DNA of 64,000 nt from Zoroaster sp. YZ-2022 (taxonomy: Eukaryota; Echinodermata; Asteroidea; Forcipulatida; Zoroasteridae), in assembly GCA_029582265.1 (NCBI GenBank), contig CM055828.1, positions 15,473,777 to 15,537,776 on the forward strand, in the 5' to 3' direction. This document shows, one piece after another, positions 34,001 to 42,638 of the stretch (within the stretch, counting starts at the first letter, position 1; every line of letters begins with the position of its first letter). The notes below the pieces were generated by a model. That model was not told the DNA's origin and did no database searches. It saw nothing but the letters and a program-made list of their open reading frames with translations. A program made the position numbers and the translations under genes.

Positions 34001-36764
34001 ACCCAAATAAACACCTTTACTCATTGACATTTTGAGAATTAAATGGCTAGTTTTTTAATTACGCTTGTGTTTGTGCAGCACAATTAGACCGTTGGCAAGC
34101 CCCGATGCAACGGCCTATTAGCGACCAGCACCTGGTCGAAAAGACGGCATACCTGGAGAGAGATCGAATGCCTCGTAAACAATGGATATAAATCCCTCTT
34201 TACAAATCCCTGGCTGGTACGTCAAAGGAACAGGTCTTGGATAAAGGGATTAGGCAAAAATCAACGAAAAGAGTGAACTCGTTCAGTATTTGCAGTGCAT
34301 TTTGTCCGGGGCCACCGAACCGTGACCCCATGGACTCCGAGAAACGATTGCATGTATACAAGTCAGCCGCCACGACTGCACGCCACGTGTGGCGTGTTGA
34401 CAAGTCTCCCGGTGACACAAATAAAAATCGGAATGCGTGTTTAGACACTCTCCGATCTGCTGTCCAAAAAAAATTGCGTGTATACACGGCCTCCGAAGCG
34501 AACTGGTTAAGGAAGTGGTTCTGAAAAGACCCAGTTGGTTACAACTCAACATTTCAATCAGTATGCTCTGATTGCCTTCAGGAGAATGACATAGGTTTGA
34601 TTTTTTTGCAATAGATCCCAGATTTAACGTTAAAGAAACCCTTTAGTTTTTATGGCTGTTCATCACTTCATGATGCTTCCAACCTAGCAAGGTCTTTCTC
34701 AAAGGCAACATGACAGAGACACAAATGTACATAGAGGAGCAGGAGTTGGTCAGGTGGACCCAAATAAACTTGGAGTGGAAACGAAAAAAAACAACGTAAG
34801 GGATCAAAAGGATGGGAAGTGGATAAAGTGTACATTATATCTGTAGGTAATTTGTTGGCATTTATGGACTTTTAGAACTGAACTGGGGCTGATTTCATAG
34901 AGCTGCTAAGCAGATACAATTGCTTAGCAGAAATATTTGCTTAGCAGATTTCTGTGGTTACCAGCCAAATGTTCATACTCTACGGTTAACTGAATCTTAC
35001 AGTTAACCCTAACGATCCCCATCCAGCCAAACTCCAACACCAGGGATTGTTGGAGTTTGATGGGTTGAGTACTGTGTATTTCTGATATGGCATGTGTAAA
35101 GTGTTGGAATATGGCTGGATGAGTACTGTACATGTATGTGTGCAGTAACAGTGTTGGATTTTGATTGAGTGAGGACGGTGGTTCTACCAGCATGCAACAT
35201 TGTTAGACTTTGAGTGGAGAGAGTGTGTGTATGCAACCTGCTGTAATAAACAACTGATAAAGGCAAATATTGTACTTAGGTATGCTTGGCATTGTGTCTA
35301 ACATCATACAACTAGAACCTACCATTTATTCCATAGGGTGTTTTAGTTTTTGTATAGTTAAGTTTTTTTAGCATGAAAACAATTGTTGGATTATGATGGG
35401 TTGAGTACTGTGTGACTCCAGTGTTCAAACTTTACTTTGGGCCATGTGTCCCCACTCAATCAAAATCCAACAGCTAAGGGCCTGTTGGAGTTTGACGGGT
35501 TGAGTACTGTTATGGCAAGTGGACTGTTGGAGTTTGATGGGTTGAGTACTGTAAACCAGTAACAGTCAACCAAGGTGTTGGGATTTGATAGGTTGAGGAA
35601 GGTTTCTAGTAAAAATGCTTAGGGAGTGAGGGTTAAATATATGGAACCTTTGATTTCCATAAACATCAAACTTTGCTACCCTCAAACTGGCTACATGTAT
35701 TGTACACTCATGAAAATGGTGTCTCATTTAGAAAATATTTAGAATCGTAAATTGGAAGAAAACTGGTATTTGATTTGATGGGGGGGGGGGGGTCACAAAG
35801 ATTCATAGTAGTGTTTTCAAGTGTGAATAGTAGATTTTTATAGATATATTGTAGACAGACTTTTTATGCTTTTTCTGAAGAGAATAGGTAGAGGTTACAC
35901 CATATACTAACTTTGAAGTTCATATTTTATTCCAATAAAAAAGTTATAAGGTTTAGGATTTGGTCGAAAGGTGTCTGCAACATTTGTGGGCATCGAAAAA
36001 GGAATTAAAGACATACCTTGGTTTTCATGTCCATTGTACACAAGCTCTAAGTACATATGAACAAAGACAGGATATAACACCTGAGCCAGTTCACTCTGTG
36101 ATCAAATTATATACAAAAACATTATTGAACAACACTGTTGTCATATGATTACAGATGATGCTATCTTCATGTAATGAATCTAACAGAAGATGAAACTGCT
36201 GAACCAATCCATTTCTAGCACAAAAGAGAGAAATAGTCCTAGCTTACCTTACTGGAGTCAAGTGAAGATTCAACAAGGTTTAGCAAGCCACGGTAAAATT
36301 CTTCATACATGCATGGATCGCCATCACTGTAAATAAAACCAAAAAAATAAAAAATATAACAAATTAATTACATTTGTAGGTTTTCATTGCTGTACTATGT
36401 TCTCTTTTTTAATTACATTTTTAATTTTTTCCCCCTAAAATATAAAACAATTCTGGCATTTCCAGTATGGAGATCAACTCAAAAGAAACTTTATTTTCTT
36501 TTTGGGTTATCCTACTGCATAGGAACAGTTTAATTGTTTTGTACTTTTCGAGTTTGGGGTTAAAAAAAAGATACACACACTGAAATGTTGTAAGTTTGTG
36601 CAATTTTATTAAAAGGTGAAGATGAGACTTGATTAGTTGAACTAACTTTCAGGTTACCTATTATAAGCTGATAACACCGATGAGACATCCTGGTCTGTAC
36701 TGGTACCCACTGCTTCATCGGTGTCCTCAACATTGGCTTCCTTCTTGAGTAACTCCTCTGTGTC
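9914..36764 (-). CDS. TAF5: TFIID subunit TAF5 (16 exons, 5' end missing)
   Basis: Transcription initiation factor TFIID subunit 5, a nuclear scaffold of the RNA polymerase II general factor TFIID. Sixteen exons total 1887 nt (628 codons plus stop), and every splice phase matches. The order is: end of the LisH-proximal region, the NTD2 helical domain (YEEFYRGL, LYPVFVHMYLELVYN, KKEHM, TSKYVIRM, EEHLFID), an acidic/basic linker ending DPNAPPANRIPLLDL, the block RIRLGPDCLPSICFYTFLNA, then the WD40 propeller (exons 26205 to 17351) and the C-terminal HFTRRNLLLAAGSY. The LYPVFVHMYLELVYN and DKEADDIMERIMDD blocks point to TAF5 rather than TAF5L. The LisH-coding first exon was not found; human TAF5 is longer at the N terminus. 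Introns are packed with satellites and transposons. Confidence 0.95.
10330..17370. repeat. 33-bp / 56-bp satellite filling the last TAF5 intron
   Basis: The basic plus-strand unit is 33 bp: TGTTGTGTATT, then TCACTTACTGCACTATGTG, then AGG. From about 12.4 to 17.37 kb it is nearly pure 33-mers, with two main variants (TATTGTG / TGTTGTG). From 10.33 to about 12.4 kb, 33-mers alternate with a 23-bp short form containing AAGCTGTAA, giving a 56-bp higher-order unit. Degraded units occur at about 13.9-14.1 and 14.95-15.6 kb. On the TAF5 sense strand each 33-mer reads 20 nt of exon O, then GTAAGTG. ORFs of up to 384 codons on both strands arise only because 33 is divisible by 3. Confidence 0.97.
17351..17444 (-). 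CDS. TAF5: TAF5 exon O (last WD40 blade; ends in satellite)
   Basis: GIDNCIKLWDLKKLASEVEA closes the propeller. The final 20 nt of the exon (17370-17351, coding TTIPHIV plus CA) are identical to the exonic part of the 33-bp satellite unit that fills the next intron. The donor is CA|GTAAGTG, phase 2. It joins the terminal exon in frame, giving Gln across the junction. Confidence 0.93.
17445..18238. other. TAF5 intron between exons N and O
   Basis: Unique-looking AT-rich intron, 794 bp. A short direct repeat around GACAATGGT occurs near 18095-18160. No other structure noticed. Confidence 0.6.
18239..18416 (-). CDS. TAF5: TAF5 exon N (WD40)
   Basis: CFSPNGHYLASGGADSRVLI, LTDHTDMIYALAFCRDG and SVLAS cover nearly two WD repeats. 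Acceptor TTTTCAG, donor TCAG|GTAAAC. Confidence 0.97.
18417..19122. other. TAF5 intron sequence with decayed Penelope-like motif
   Basis: CTCCTGAGTATACTAATTG followed by AAACGTTGAG at about 18472-18505 resembles a broken hammerhead motif of the Penelope-like family. The remainder is unrecognised. Confidence 0.35.
19123..19136. repeat. Target-site duplication, left copy
   Basis: TGAGATTAATGTTA, identical to 22821-22834. The pair brackets the whole nested block and best fits the LINE fragment at 22381-22820. Confidence 0.7.
19309..19384 (-). repeat. Two 38-bp repeats in the Penelope-like terminal region
   Basis: Tandem units containing GAACCATGGGGACTTCACGG. They are mirrored at 22123-22198 and lie just past the hammerhead-like motif. 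Confidence 0.8.
19383..19428 (-). ncRNA. Hammerhead-ribozyme-like motif (minus Penelope copy)
   Basis: Same motif as 22077-22122, identical core: CTGACGA, stem GATTAG/CTAATC, then GAAAC and GTT. Confidence 0.55.
19409..20379 (-). pseudogene. Penelope-like linker and GIY-YIG endonuclease, SINE-split
   Basis: CGKVYIGETGRDLTTRLNEH carries the GIY-YIG-type core (here VYI...), with CTC/CDKSAIIKH and the Glu-containing helix around IIAPEKHWYTHRIREAIEIH. The frame runs into the SINE at 19962 and resumes at 19699 as DTVPQDIGFFIS... to SPDED-stop. In Penelope-like elements this nuclease nicks target DNA for priming. Confidence 0.85.
19700..19962 (+). mobile_element. tRNA-derived SINE inside the Penelope-like element
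   Basis: Head GAGTGTCGTGGCCGAGCGG (A box), B box GTGAGTTCGAGCCCCGG, a body differing from the 6573 copy (it has CGTCCTTCGGATGGGACGTA), and tail GCGCTATATAAGTCC then (ATT)n. The intact inverted Penelope copy (21800-21815) shows the uninterrupted site. An ATG is repeated at both edges, so any target duplication is short. Confidence 0.9.
20383..21370 (-). pseudogene. Penelope-like reverse transcriptase, with premature stops
   Basis: Reads PRFFGLPKIHKPDRPLRPIV, SFDVKSLFTNV (catalytic Asp), TPMGSPISPVLANIFMED and then YVDD at 20781-20770. An in-frame TGA at 20782-20784 sits directly before YVDD. After FLDVLISK and a thumb-like region a second TGA occurs at 20380-20382; the plus copy has CGA at that site, so this stop fits CpG decay. 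The N-terminal part of the family protein is missing. Confidence 0.85.
21390..22096 (+). pseudogene. Penelope-like linker and GIY-YIG endonuclease, open frame
   Basis: Open from the truncation point: APRSSDATEKPIAVLPYIGH, CTCGKVYIGETGRNLTTRLN, CDKSAIIKHSTDLDHIIDW, then a Thr/Asn/His-rich tail and SPDED-stop at 22094-22096. The endonuclease is apparently intact, but there is no RT or own start codon. The stop codon and last five codons lie inside the hammerhead-like motif. Confidence 0.85.
22077..22122 (+). ncRNA. Hammerhead-ribozyme-like motif (plus Penelope copy)
   Basis: ATTCTC (stem I, 22077-22082), CTGACGA (22083-22089), one extra A, stem II GATTAG/CTAATC with loop AGCAGG, GAAA (22109-22112), C-GTT, then GAGAAT (22117-22122), which pairs fully with ATTCTC. 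This is the hammerhead layout CUGANGA / stem II / GAAA / short stem III / UH. Stem III is only A-U plus C-G with no loop, so a single copy would be weak and dimers may be needed. The unpaired A before stem II departs from the consensus. Hammerheads in Penelope-like elements are established. Confidence 0.6.
22123..22198 (+). repeat. Two 38-bp repeats, Penelope-like terminal region
   Basis: Two near-identical units AACCCGTGAAGTCCCCATGG + TTCTCCCTGAACCATATT directly after the hammerhead-like motif. Confidence 0.85.
22381..22820 (-). pseudogene. Non-LTR retrotransposon 3' fragment with (AAATC)n tail
   Basis: Minus strand 22814-22617 reads NNTFYVTAIKEWNNLPSNVK then FKRLVKCHL, the C-terminal signature of LINE ORF2 proteins, followed by an AT-rich 3' end and a tail of AAATC units at 22400-22381. 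5'-truncated. It is flanked, together with the Penelope block in its tail, by the 14-bp duplication. Confidence 0.72.
22821..22834. repeat. Target-site duplication, right copy
   Basis: TGAGATTAATGTTA. It starts nine nt downstream (gene sense) of the 5' splice site of TAF5 exon M. Confidence 0.7.
22844..22957 (-). CDS. TAF5: TAF5 exon M (WD40)
   Basis: FHPNSNYVATGSSDRTIRLW and RIMTGHK. Donor AAG|GTAAAC. A nested retroelement block begins only nine nucleotides into the following intron. Confidence 0.97.
23708..23819 (-). CDS. TAF5: TAF5 exon L (WD40)
   Basis: PYGHYFMSGGKDRTARLWST and RLFAGHYSDID. Acceptor TTCCAAG, donor GAT|GTAAGT. Confidence 0.96.
24049..24371. mobile_element. piggyBac-like MITE in TAF5 intron
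   Basis: TTAA|CCCTCCTATA at 24045 and CATAGGAGGG|TTAA at 24371. Both ends are flanked by TTAA, the piggyBac target, and the TIR starts CCC. The interior is rich in diverged GAAAGGTTTTGAAAGG repeats in both orientations. No ORF. Confidence 0.8.
24565..24640 (-). mobile_element. SINE head fragment
   Basis: CTCAGCCATCAGAATACAAA ... CTAAACCGCTCGGCCATGAC matches the tRNA-like 5' end of the SINE at 27518-27868. The body is absent. Confidence 0.65.
24703..24872. repeat. 170-bp intronic duplicate, copy 1
   Basis: ATCATGAGTCTGTGTACAAA to AGTTATTAAACAAAAGTGAC. Near-identical to 26520-26692. Lies in the intron next to exon K. Confidence 0.85.
24900..25088 (-). CDS. TAF5: TAF5 exon K (WD40)
   Basis: LHGHSGPVYAVSISPDRTYI, GSEDGTVRVWSM and RGHNYPVWDVQFG form one and a half WD repeats (GH...VW pattern). 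Donor TTTGG|GTAAGT. Confidence 0.97.
25290..25990. repeat. 28-bp tandem array, about 25 copies, TAF5 intron
   Basis: Unit of the form TCTTGTTCTCTTGGGCATCT + CTCGTGTG with many two-base variants. Three units return to frame, so overlapping ORFs appear on both strands. None is a gene. Confidence 0.93.
26029..26205 (-). CDS. TAF5: TAF5 exon J (WD40 blade 1)
   Basis: Encodes SVDISDDSSLMVAGFADSCI then RVWALTQRKLR, a WD repeat ending in VW, followed by the TAF5-specific insert LIDKEADDIMERIMDD. Acceptor TTGACAG, donor ACAG|GTAAAC. Confidence 0.97.
26520..26692. repeat. 170-bp intronic duplicate, copy 2
   Basis: Direct copy of 24703-24872. Directly followed by GATATCATGGAGAGAATAAT, the sense sequence of exon J on the opposite strand, and then by a direct copy of 26213-26270. 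Confidence 0.85.
26940..27377. repeat. 63-bp tandem array, about 6-7 copies, TAF5 intron
   Basis: Each unit contains TAGCTTTGAGATGATAATG, GATAATTATC (a small palindrome) and AATGTTGTACCTTCCCTTC. The last motif is also a dispersed repeat end seen near 975, 26440 and 36780. Confidence 0.92.
27518..27868 (-). mobile_element. tRNA-derived SINE, near full length
   Basis: Same organisation as 6573-6920: A-box side GCGGTTTAGTGCATC, B box GGTTCGAATCCCGACC, tail near CATATAAGTCCAC. The head has diverged and forms a subfamily with 24565-24640. Confidence 0.82.
27986..28105 (-). CDS. TAF5: TAF5 exon I (pre-WD40 block)
   Basis: RIRLGPDCLPSICFYTFLNA, nearly invariant in TAF5, leads into the first WD40 blade. 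Donor CAAGG|GTAAGC. Confidence 0.96.
28292..28400. repeat. 14-bp tandem repeat, TAF5 intron
   Basis: CAGATCAAGATCAA repeats about seven times, with C and G variants. Confidence 0.88.
28401..29095. other. TAF5 intron, no feature recognised
   Basis: Short GTCTGC/AGTCTGCC repeats near 28500-28660. The ORF at 28798-29082 matches no family I know. Confidence 0.4.
29096..29374 (-). other. Unrecognised ORF inside a TAF5 intron
   Basis: 92 codons on the TAF5 strand (e.g. FDAALQLLDEYWSDLHYGGV). Composition looks protein-like, but it does not fit TAF5: exon H joins exon I in phase without it. Possibly a transposon ORF remnant. Confidence 0.25.
30102..30293. mobile_element. 192-bp near-perfect palindrome (foldback MITE)
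   Basis: Two ~95-bp arms meet at a 2-nt centre (GG-CA-CC near 30197). I see one mismatch, CGG against CAG, which fits CpG decay. Ends CAGAGCTGCC / GGCAGCTCTG. TGAAC stands on each side, one base off on the left. No ORF. Confidence 0.9.
30604..30680 (-). mobile_element. SINE tail fragment
   Basis: (AAT)n GTGTGGACTTATATAGCGCA and the following GGTGCTCAAGGCGCA are the SINE 3' end only. Adjacent to the TAF5 exon H donor. Confidence 0.75.
30700..30791 (-). CDS. TAF5: TAF5 exon H (basic linker)
   Basis: RKRPKKDAAASKKNKPDPNA, then PPANRIPLLD. The basic stretch is a likely nuclear-localisation segment. A SINE tail fragment (30604-30680) ends about 20 bp past its donor. Confidence 0.92.
31236..31336 (-). 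CDS. TAF5: TAF5 exon G (acidic linker)
   Basis: YYGLLKEPEI followed by a Glu/Asp run, as in the animal TAF5 linker. Acceptor AATAG is pyrimidine-poor; donor AAAG|GTAGGA. Confidence 0.9.
31337..32079. other. TAF5 intron F-G
   Basis: Contains a stretch near 31770-31850 (CTTTCAACAGGGCATGGAAT, TGGTGTCCTAGTTTAAGAT) related to 41440-41510, so a dispersed repeat. Nothing else recognised. Confidence 0.45.
32080..32157 (-). CDS. TAF5: TAF5 exon F (end of NTD2)
   Basis: Encodes FDGVPRNKQQIEATAGGMVG, matching the TAF5 motif FDGxPRxKQQI. Acceptor TTGCCAG; donor G|GTACGA. Confidence 0.93.
33007..33125 (-). CDS. TAF5: TAF5 exon E (NTD2)
   Basis: Encodes TSKYVIRMCRNSYQSLKKQL and EEHLFID. Acceptor TTCTTAG, donor GATG|GTAAGA. 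Confidence 0.94.
33642..33765 (-). CDS. TAF5: TAF5 exon D (NTD2)
   Basis: Encodes AKKFFAAFSEDQ through TVTKKEHMIHNELMMNYR. Donor ACAG|GTATG; the split AG|G codon gives Arg. Confidence 0.94.
33766..34545. other. TAF5 intron C-D, left part
   Basis: Overlapping ORFs on both strands at 34200-34552 match no family. No clear repeat ends. Confidence 0.35.
34546..34600 (-). mobile_element. Penelope-like terminal fragment with hammerhead-like motif
   Basis: On the minus strand: CATTCTCCTGAAGG, stem AATCAG/CTGATT with loop AGCATA, GAAATGTTGAG. Same plan as 22077-22122, with G at the final A of CTGANGA and T after GAAA. Confidence 0.5.
34885..35620. repeat. Irregular interspersed repeats (TTGATGGGTTGAGTACTGT)
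   Basis: The phrase GTTGGAGTTTGATGGGTTGA and variants recur at least six times at uneven spacing, mixed with their complements. At 34890-34950 there is a TTTCATAGAGCTGCTAAGCA module that recurs near 63575. Confidence 0.7.
36017..36095 (-). CDS. TAF5: TAF5 exon C (NTD2)
   Basis: 26 codons plus one nt. LYPVFVHMYLELVYNGHENQ is the most conserved NTD2 helix pair. Acceptor ATCACAG, donor CAAG|GTATGT. Confidence 0.95.
36248..36326 (-). CDS. TAF5: TAF5 exon B (start of NTD2)
   Basis: Encodes DGDPCMYEEFYRGLLNLVES, the first helix of the TFIID 90-kDa N-terminal domain. Acceptor TTTACAG, donor AAG|GTAAGC, phase 0 out. Confidence 0.93.
36658..36764 (-). CDS. TAF5: TAF5 exon A (first recognised)
   Basis: Enters in phase 0 after acceptor TAATAG and ends AG|GTAACC in phase 2. 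Encodes DTEELLKKEA, an acidic stretch, then DVSSVLSAYN, which precedes NTD2 in TAF5. The next exon upstream must end in phase 0. Confidence 0.88.
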
Positions 36765-36808
36765 CTATTATTACATTTAAAGGGAAAGTACAATATTGGT
36801 TATGTCGG

Positions 36809-39800
36809 CAAAACTACTTAGATTATAACCAACAAAACTACTTAGATTACAACCAACAAAACTACTTAGATTACAACCAACAAAACTACTTAGATTATAA
36901 CCAACAAAACTACTTAGATTATAACCAACAAAACTACTTAGATTACAACCAACAAAACTACTTAGATTATAACCAACAAAACTACTTAGATTACAACCAA
37001 CAAAACTACTTAGATTACAACCAACAAAACTACTTAGATTACAACCAACAAAACTACTTAGATTATAACCAACAAAACTACTTAGATTACAACCAACAAA
37101 ACTACTTAGATTATAACCAACAAAACTACTTAGATTATAACCAACAAAACTACTTAGATTACAACCAACAAAACTACTTAGATTATAACCAACAAACTAC
37201 TTAGATTATAACCAACAAAACTACTTAGATTACAACCAACAAAACTACTTAGATTACAACCAACAAAACTACTTAGATTATAACCAACAAAACTACTTAG
37301 ATTATAACCAACAAAACTACTTAGATTATAACCAACAAAGCTACTTAGATTATAACCAACAAAGCTACTTAGATTATAACAAACAAAACTACTTAGATTA
37401 TAACCAACAAAACTACTTAGATTATAACCAACAAAACTACTTAGATTATAACCAACAAAACTACTTAGATTATAACCAACAAAACTACTTAGATTATAAC
37501 CAACAAAGCTACTTAGATTATAACCAACAAAACTACTTAGATTATAACCAACAAAACTACTTAGATTATAACCAACAAAGCTACTTAGATTATAACCAAC
37601 AAAGCTACTTAGATTATAACCAACAAAACTACTTAGATTATAACCAACAAAACTACTTAGATTATAACCAACAAAGCTACTTAGATTATAACCAACAAAA
37701 CTACTTAGATTATAACCAACAAAACTACTTAGATTATAACCAACAAAACTACTTAGATTATAACCAACAAAACTACTTAGATTATAACCAACAAAACTAC
37801 TTAGATTATAACCAACAAAGCTACTTAGATTATAACCAACAAAACTACTTAGATTATAACCAACAAAGCTACTTAGATTATAACCAACAAAGCTACTTAG
37901 ATTATAACCAACAAAGCTACTTAGATTACAACCAACAAAACTACTTAGATTATAACCAACAAAACTACTTAGATTACAACCAACAAAACTACTTAGATTA
38001 TAACCAACAAAACTACTTAGATTATAACCAACAAAGCTACTTAGATTATAACCAACAAAACTACTTAGATTATAACCAACAAAACTACTTAGATTATAAC
38101 CAACAAAACTACTTAGATTATAACCAACAAAACTACTTAGATTATAACCAACAAAACTACTTAGATTATAACCAACAAAACTACTTAGATTATAACCAAC
38201 AAAACTACTTAGATTATAACCAACAAACTACTTAGATTATAACCAACAAAACTACTTAGATTATAACCAACAAAACTACTTAGATTATAACCAACAAAAC
38301 TACTTAGATTATAACCAACAAAACTACTTAGATTATAACCAACAAAACTACTTAGATTATAACCAACAAAACTACTTAGATTATAACCAACAAAACTACT
38401 TAGATTATAACCAACAAAACTACTTAGATTATAACCAACAAAACTACTTAGATTATAACCAACAAAACTACTTAGATTATAACCAACAAAACTACTTAGA
38501 TTATAACCAACAAAGCTACTTAGATTATAACCAACAAAACTACTTAGATTATAACCAACAAAACTACTTAGATTATAACCAACAAAACTACTTAGATTAT
38601 AACCAACAAAACTACTTAGATTATAACCAACAAAACTACTTAGATTATAACCAACAAAACTACTTAGATTATAACCAACAAAACTACTTAGATTATAACC
38701 AACAAAGCTACTTAGATTATAACCAACAAAACTACTTAGATTATAACCAACAAAACTACTTAGATTACAACCAACAAAACTACTTAGATTACAACCAACA
38801 AAACTACTTAGATTATAACCAACAAAACTACTTAGATTATAACCAACAAAACTACTTAGATTATAACCAACAAAACTACTTAGATTATAACCAACAAAAC
38901 TACTTAGATTATAACCAACAAAACTACTTAGATTATAACCAACAAAACTACTTAGATTATAACCAACAAAACTACTTAGATTATAACCAACAAAACTACT
39001 TAGATTATAACCAACAAAACTACTTAGATTATAACCAACAAAACTACTTAGATTATAACCAACAAAACTACTTAGATTATAACCAACAAAACTACTTAGA
39101 TTATAACCAACAAAACTACTTAGATTACAACCAACAAAACTACTTAGATTATAACCAACAAAACTACTTAGATTATAACCAACAAAACTACTTAGATTAT
39201 AACCAACAAAGCTACTTAGATTATAACCAACAAAACTACTTAGATTATAACCAACAAAACTACTTAGATTATAACCAACAAAACTACTTAGATTATAACC
39301 AACAAAACTACTTAGATTATAACCAACAAAACTACTTAGATTATAACCAACAAAACTACTTAGATTATAACCAACAAAACTACTTAGATTATAACCAACA
39401 AAACTACTTAGATTATAACCAACAAAACTACTTAGATTATAACCAACAAAACTACTTAGATTATAACCAACAAAACTACTTAGATTATAACCAACAAAAC
39501 TACTTAGATTATAACCAACAAAACTACTTAGATTATAACCAACAAAACTACTTAGATTATAACCAACAAAACTACTTAGATTATAACCAACAAAACTACT
39601 TAGATTATAACCAACAAAACTACTTAGATTATAACCAACAAAACTACTTAGATTATAACCAACAAAACTACTTAGATTATAACCAACAAAACTACTTAGA
39701 TTATAACCAACAAAACTACTTAGATTATAACCAACAAAACTACTTAGATTATAACCAACAAAACTACTTAGATTATAACCAACAAAACTACTTAGATTAT

Positions 39801-41421
39801 AACCAACAAAACTACTTAGATTATAACCAACAAAACTACTTAGATTATAACCAACAAAACTACTTAGATTATAACCAACAAAACTACTTAGATTATAACC
39901 AACAAAACTACTTAGATTATAACCAACAAAACTACTTAGATTATAACCAACAAAACTACTTAGATTATAAATCTACTTAGATTATAACCAACAAATCTAC
40001 TTAGATTATAACCAACAAAACTACTTAGATTATAACCAACAAAACTACTTAGATTATAACCAACAAAAGCTACTTAGATTATAACCAACAAAACTACTTA
40101 GATTATAACCAACAAAACTACTTAGATTATAACCAACAAAACTACTTAGATTATAACCAACAAAGCTACTTAGATTATAACCAACAAAACTACTTAGATT
40201 ATAACCAACAAAACTACTTAGATTATAACCAACAAAGCTACTTAGATTATAACCAACAAAACTACTTAGATTATAACCAACAAAACTACTCAGATTATAA
40301 ACCAACAAAACTACTTAGATTATAACCAACAAAACTACTTAGATTATAACCAACAAAACTACTTAGATTATAACCAACAAAACTACTTAGATTATAACCA
40401 ACAAAACTACTTGATTATAACCAACAAAACTACTTAGATTATAACCAACAAAACTACTTAGATTATAACCAACAAAACTACTTAGATTATAACCAACAAA
40501 ACTACTTAGATTATAACCAACAAAACTACTTAGATTATAACCAACAAAACTACTTAGATTATAACCAACAAAACTACTTAGATTATAACCAACAAAAACT
40601 ACTTAGATTATAACCAACAAAACTACTTAGATTATAACCAACAAAACTACTTGATTATAACCAACAAAGCTACTTAGATTATAACCAACAAAACTACTTA
40701 GATTATAACCAACAAAACTACTTAGATTATAACCAACAAAACTACTTAGATTATAACCAACAAAGCTACTTAGATTATAACCAACAAAACTACTTAGATT
40801 ATAACCAACAAAACTACTTAGATTATAACCAACAAAGCTACTTAGATTATAACCAACAAAACTACTTAGATTATAACCAACAAAACTACTTAGATTATAA
40901 CCAACAAAACTACTTAGATTATAACCAACAAAACTACTTAGATTATAACCAACAAAACTACTTAGATTATAACCAACAAAACTACTTAGATTATAACCAA
41001 CAAAACTACTTAGATTATAACCAACAAAACTACTTAGATTATAACCAACAAAACTACTTAGATTATAACCAACAAAACTACTTAGATTATAACCAACAAA
41101 ACTACTTAGATTATAACCAACAAAACTACTTAGATTATAACCAACAAAACTACTTAGATTATAACCAACAAAGCTACTTAGATTATAACCAACAAAGCTA
41201 CTTAGATTATAACCAACAAAACTACTTAGATTATAACCAACAAAACTACTTAGATTATAACCAACAAAACTACTTAGATTATAACCAACAAAACAACCAA
41301 CAAAACTACTTAGATTATAACCAACAAAACTACTTAGATTATAACCAACAAAGCTACTTAGATTATAACCAACAAAACTACTTAGATTATAACCAACAAA
41401 ACTACTTAGATTATAACCAAC
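36809..41421. repeat. 24-bp tandem array, about 190 copies, TAF5 5' intron
   Basis: Unit AACAAAACTACTTAGATTAT + AACC, very homogeneous. Variants carry AAGCTACT or GATTACAACC. TAC variants cluster at the left edge (36.8-37.3 kb), and slipped units with indels cluster at 39.97-40.7 kb and 41.28 kb. The copy number is estimated from length. The period is a multiple of 3, so repeated VGYNLSSF ORFs appear on the minus strand. The left edge, GGGAAAGTACAATATTGG, is a dispersed repeat end. Confidence 0.96.
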
Positions 41422-41551
41422 TGACAAGTATGCTTTAAAGGAACAATATTGTCATGATCACAGCAGACTTTCGACAGGGTATGGAATCGGTGTCCTACAT
41501 TTAGATAAGATGGTGTGATAAGATCATATTACCATGGCTGCTGCCATAAAA

Positions 41552-42200
41552 TACACCCATCACAACTTCTAAGTTCCCCCTAATATTTTTTAGAATATCT
41601 CAACAAGTATTACATGAATTTAAAAAATTCAAAAAGCAAATGAAAGAATGACATGTTCTACACAGCTCGTAATGAAATGATTGAAATTCAATCATGCATG
41701 CACAATTGACAGTGATTTGAATGAAAATTTAGCTGGAAAAAAAATTGCAGTACAAAGCATTGCTTCAATGGCATGTTACACATGTAGTTTTCTGTAAGAA
41801 CTCATGCATCAATAACAATGGTATTGATGGCTGTTTCATAATAAGAACAGAATATTCAAAGAGCAACATGCAACATGCATGTCCATTGTTTTAGAAGGGT
41901 AGAGCAAGAGTTTAATATGGAATTGGTCCTCCATTATTCTCCATAACTGAGTTCTTACAGAAAACTACATGGGTAACATGCCCTTGAAGCAATGCTTTGT
42001 ACTGCAACTTTTTTTTCAGCTGAATTTTCATTCAAATCACTGTCAATTGTGCATGCATGATTGAATTTCAACCATTTCATTACGAGCTGTGGATAACATG
42101 TCATTCTGTCATTTGCTTTTTGAATTTTTAAAATTCATGCAATACTTGTTGAGATATTCTAAAAAATATTAGGGGGAACTTAGAAGTTGTGATGGGTGTA
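41552..42200. mobile_element. Foldback MITE, copy 2
   Basis: Same family as 3281-3916 with TACACCCATC/GATGGGTGTA ends. The central segment is inverted relative to copy 1. Confidence 0.8.
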
Positions 42201-42339
42201 CATGTATATCATTATTACGCAGCCACTGGCTCATTGCATTAGCCATGGTAATACGATCTTATCGTGCCCTGTTATCTAGGCCAGCGTGTGATCATTGGGT
42301 ATTATTTTCTGTCTCTGAGTTCATTTAGTTCCATGCCCT

Positions 42340-42638
42340 GCCAAAAGTCTGATCTTCAACATGTTTTCATTTCAGCAACGACAGTGCCATTTTGAAATCT
42401 GTTGAGCTGAGTTCTCACAAGTGACATCATAATGCACGCATTTATGCAGTAACATTATACAATGAATATATGCAATTTACATGAACCCTGCGCGAGCACC
42501 AACATCATCGCATACATGTATCATGAGGTCACTTGTGAGAACTCATGAGAACTTGTGAGAAATCAGTAACCAATTTGAAAATGGCATTGTTGCAGAGAGA
42601 TATGTATGAAAACATGTTGAAGATGCTGACATTTGGCG
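42340..42638. mobile_element. Foldback element with arms shared with 44400-51240
   Basis: AACATGTTTTCATTTCAGCA at 42358 pairs with TATGAAAACATGTTGAAG near 42606. Further arm matches are AGTTCTCACAAGTGACAT with TCACTTGTGAGAACTCA. It continues at 44275 beyond the hAT insertion. Confidence 0.65.

Noticed and set aside
36809..41421. CRISPR-like array
   Set aside because: Direct repeats have no unique spacers, the host is eukaryotic and no cas gene is present. It is a satellite.
40054..41427. Repeat proteins VGYNLSSF on the minus strand
   Set aside because: Read-through of the 24-bp array, interrupted wherever a unit has an indel.
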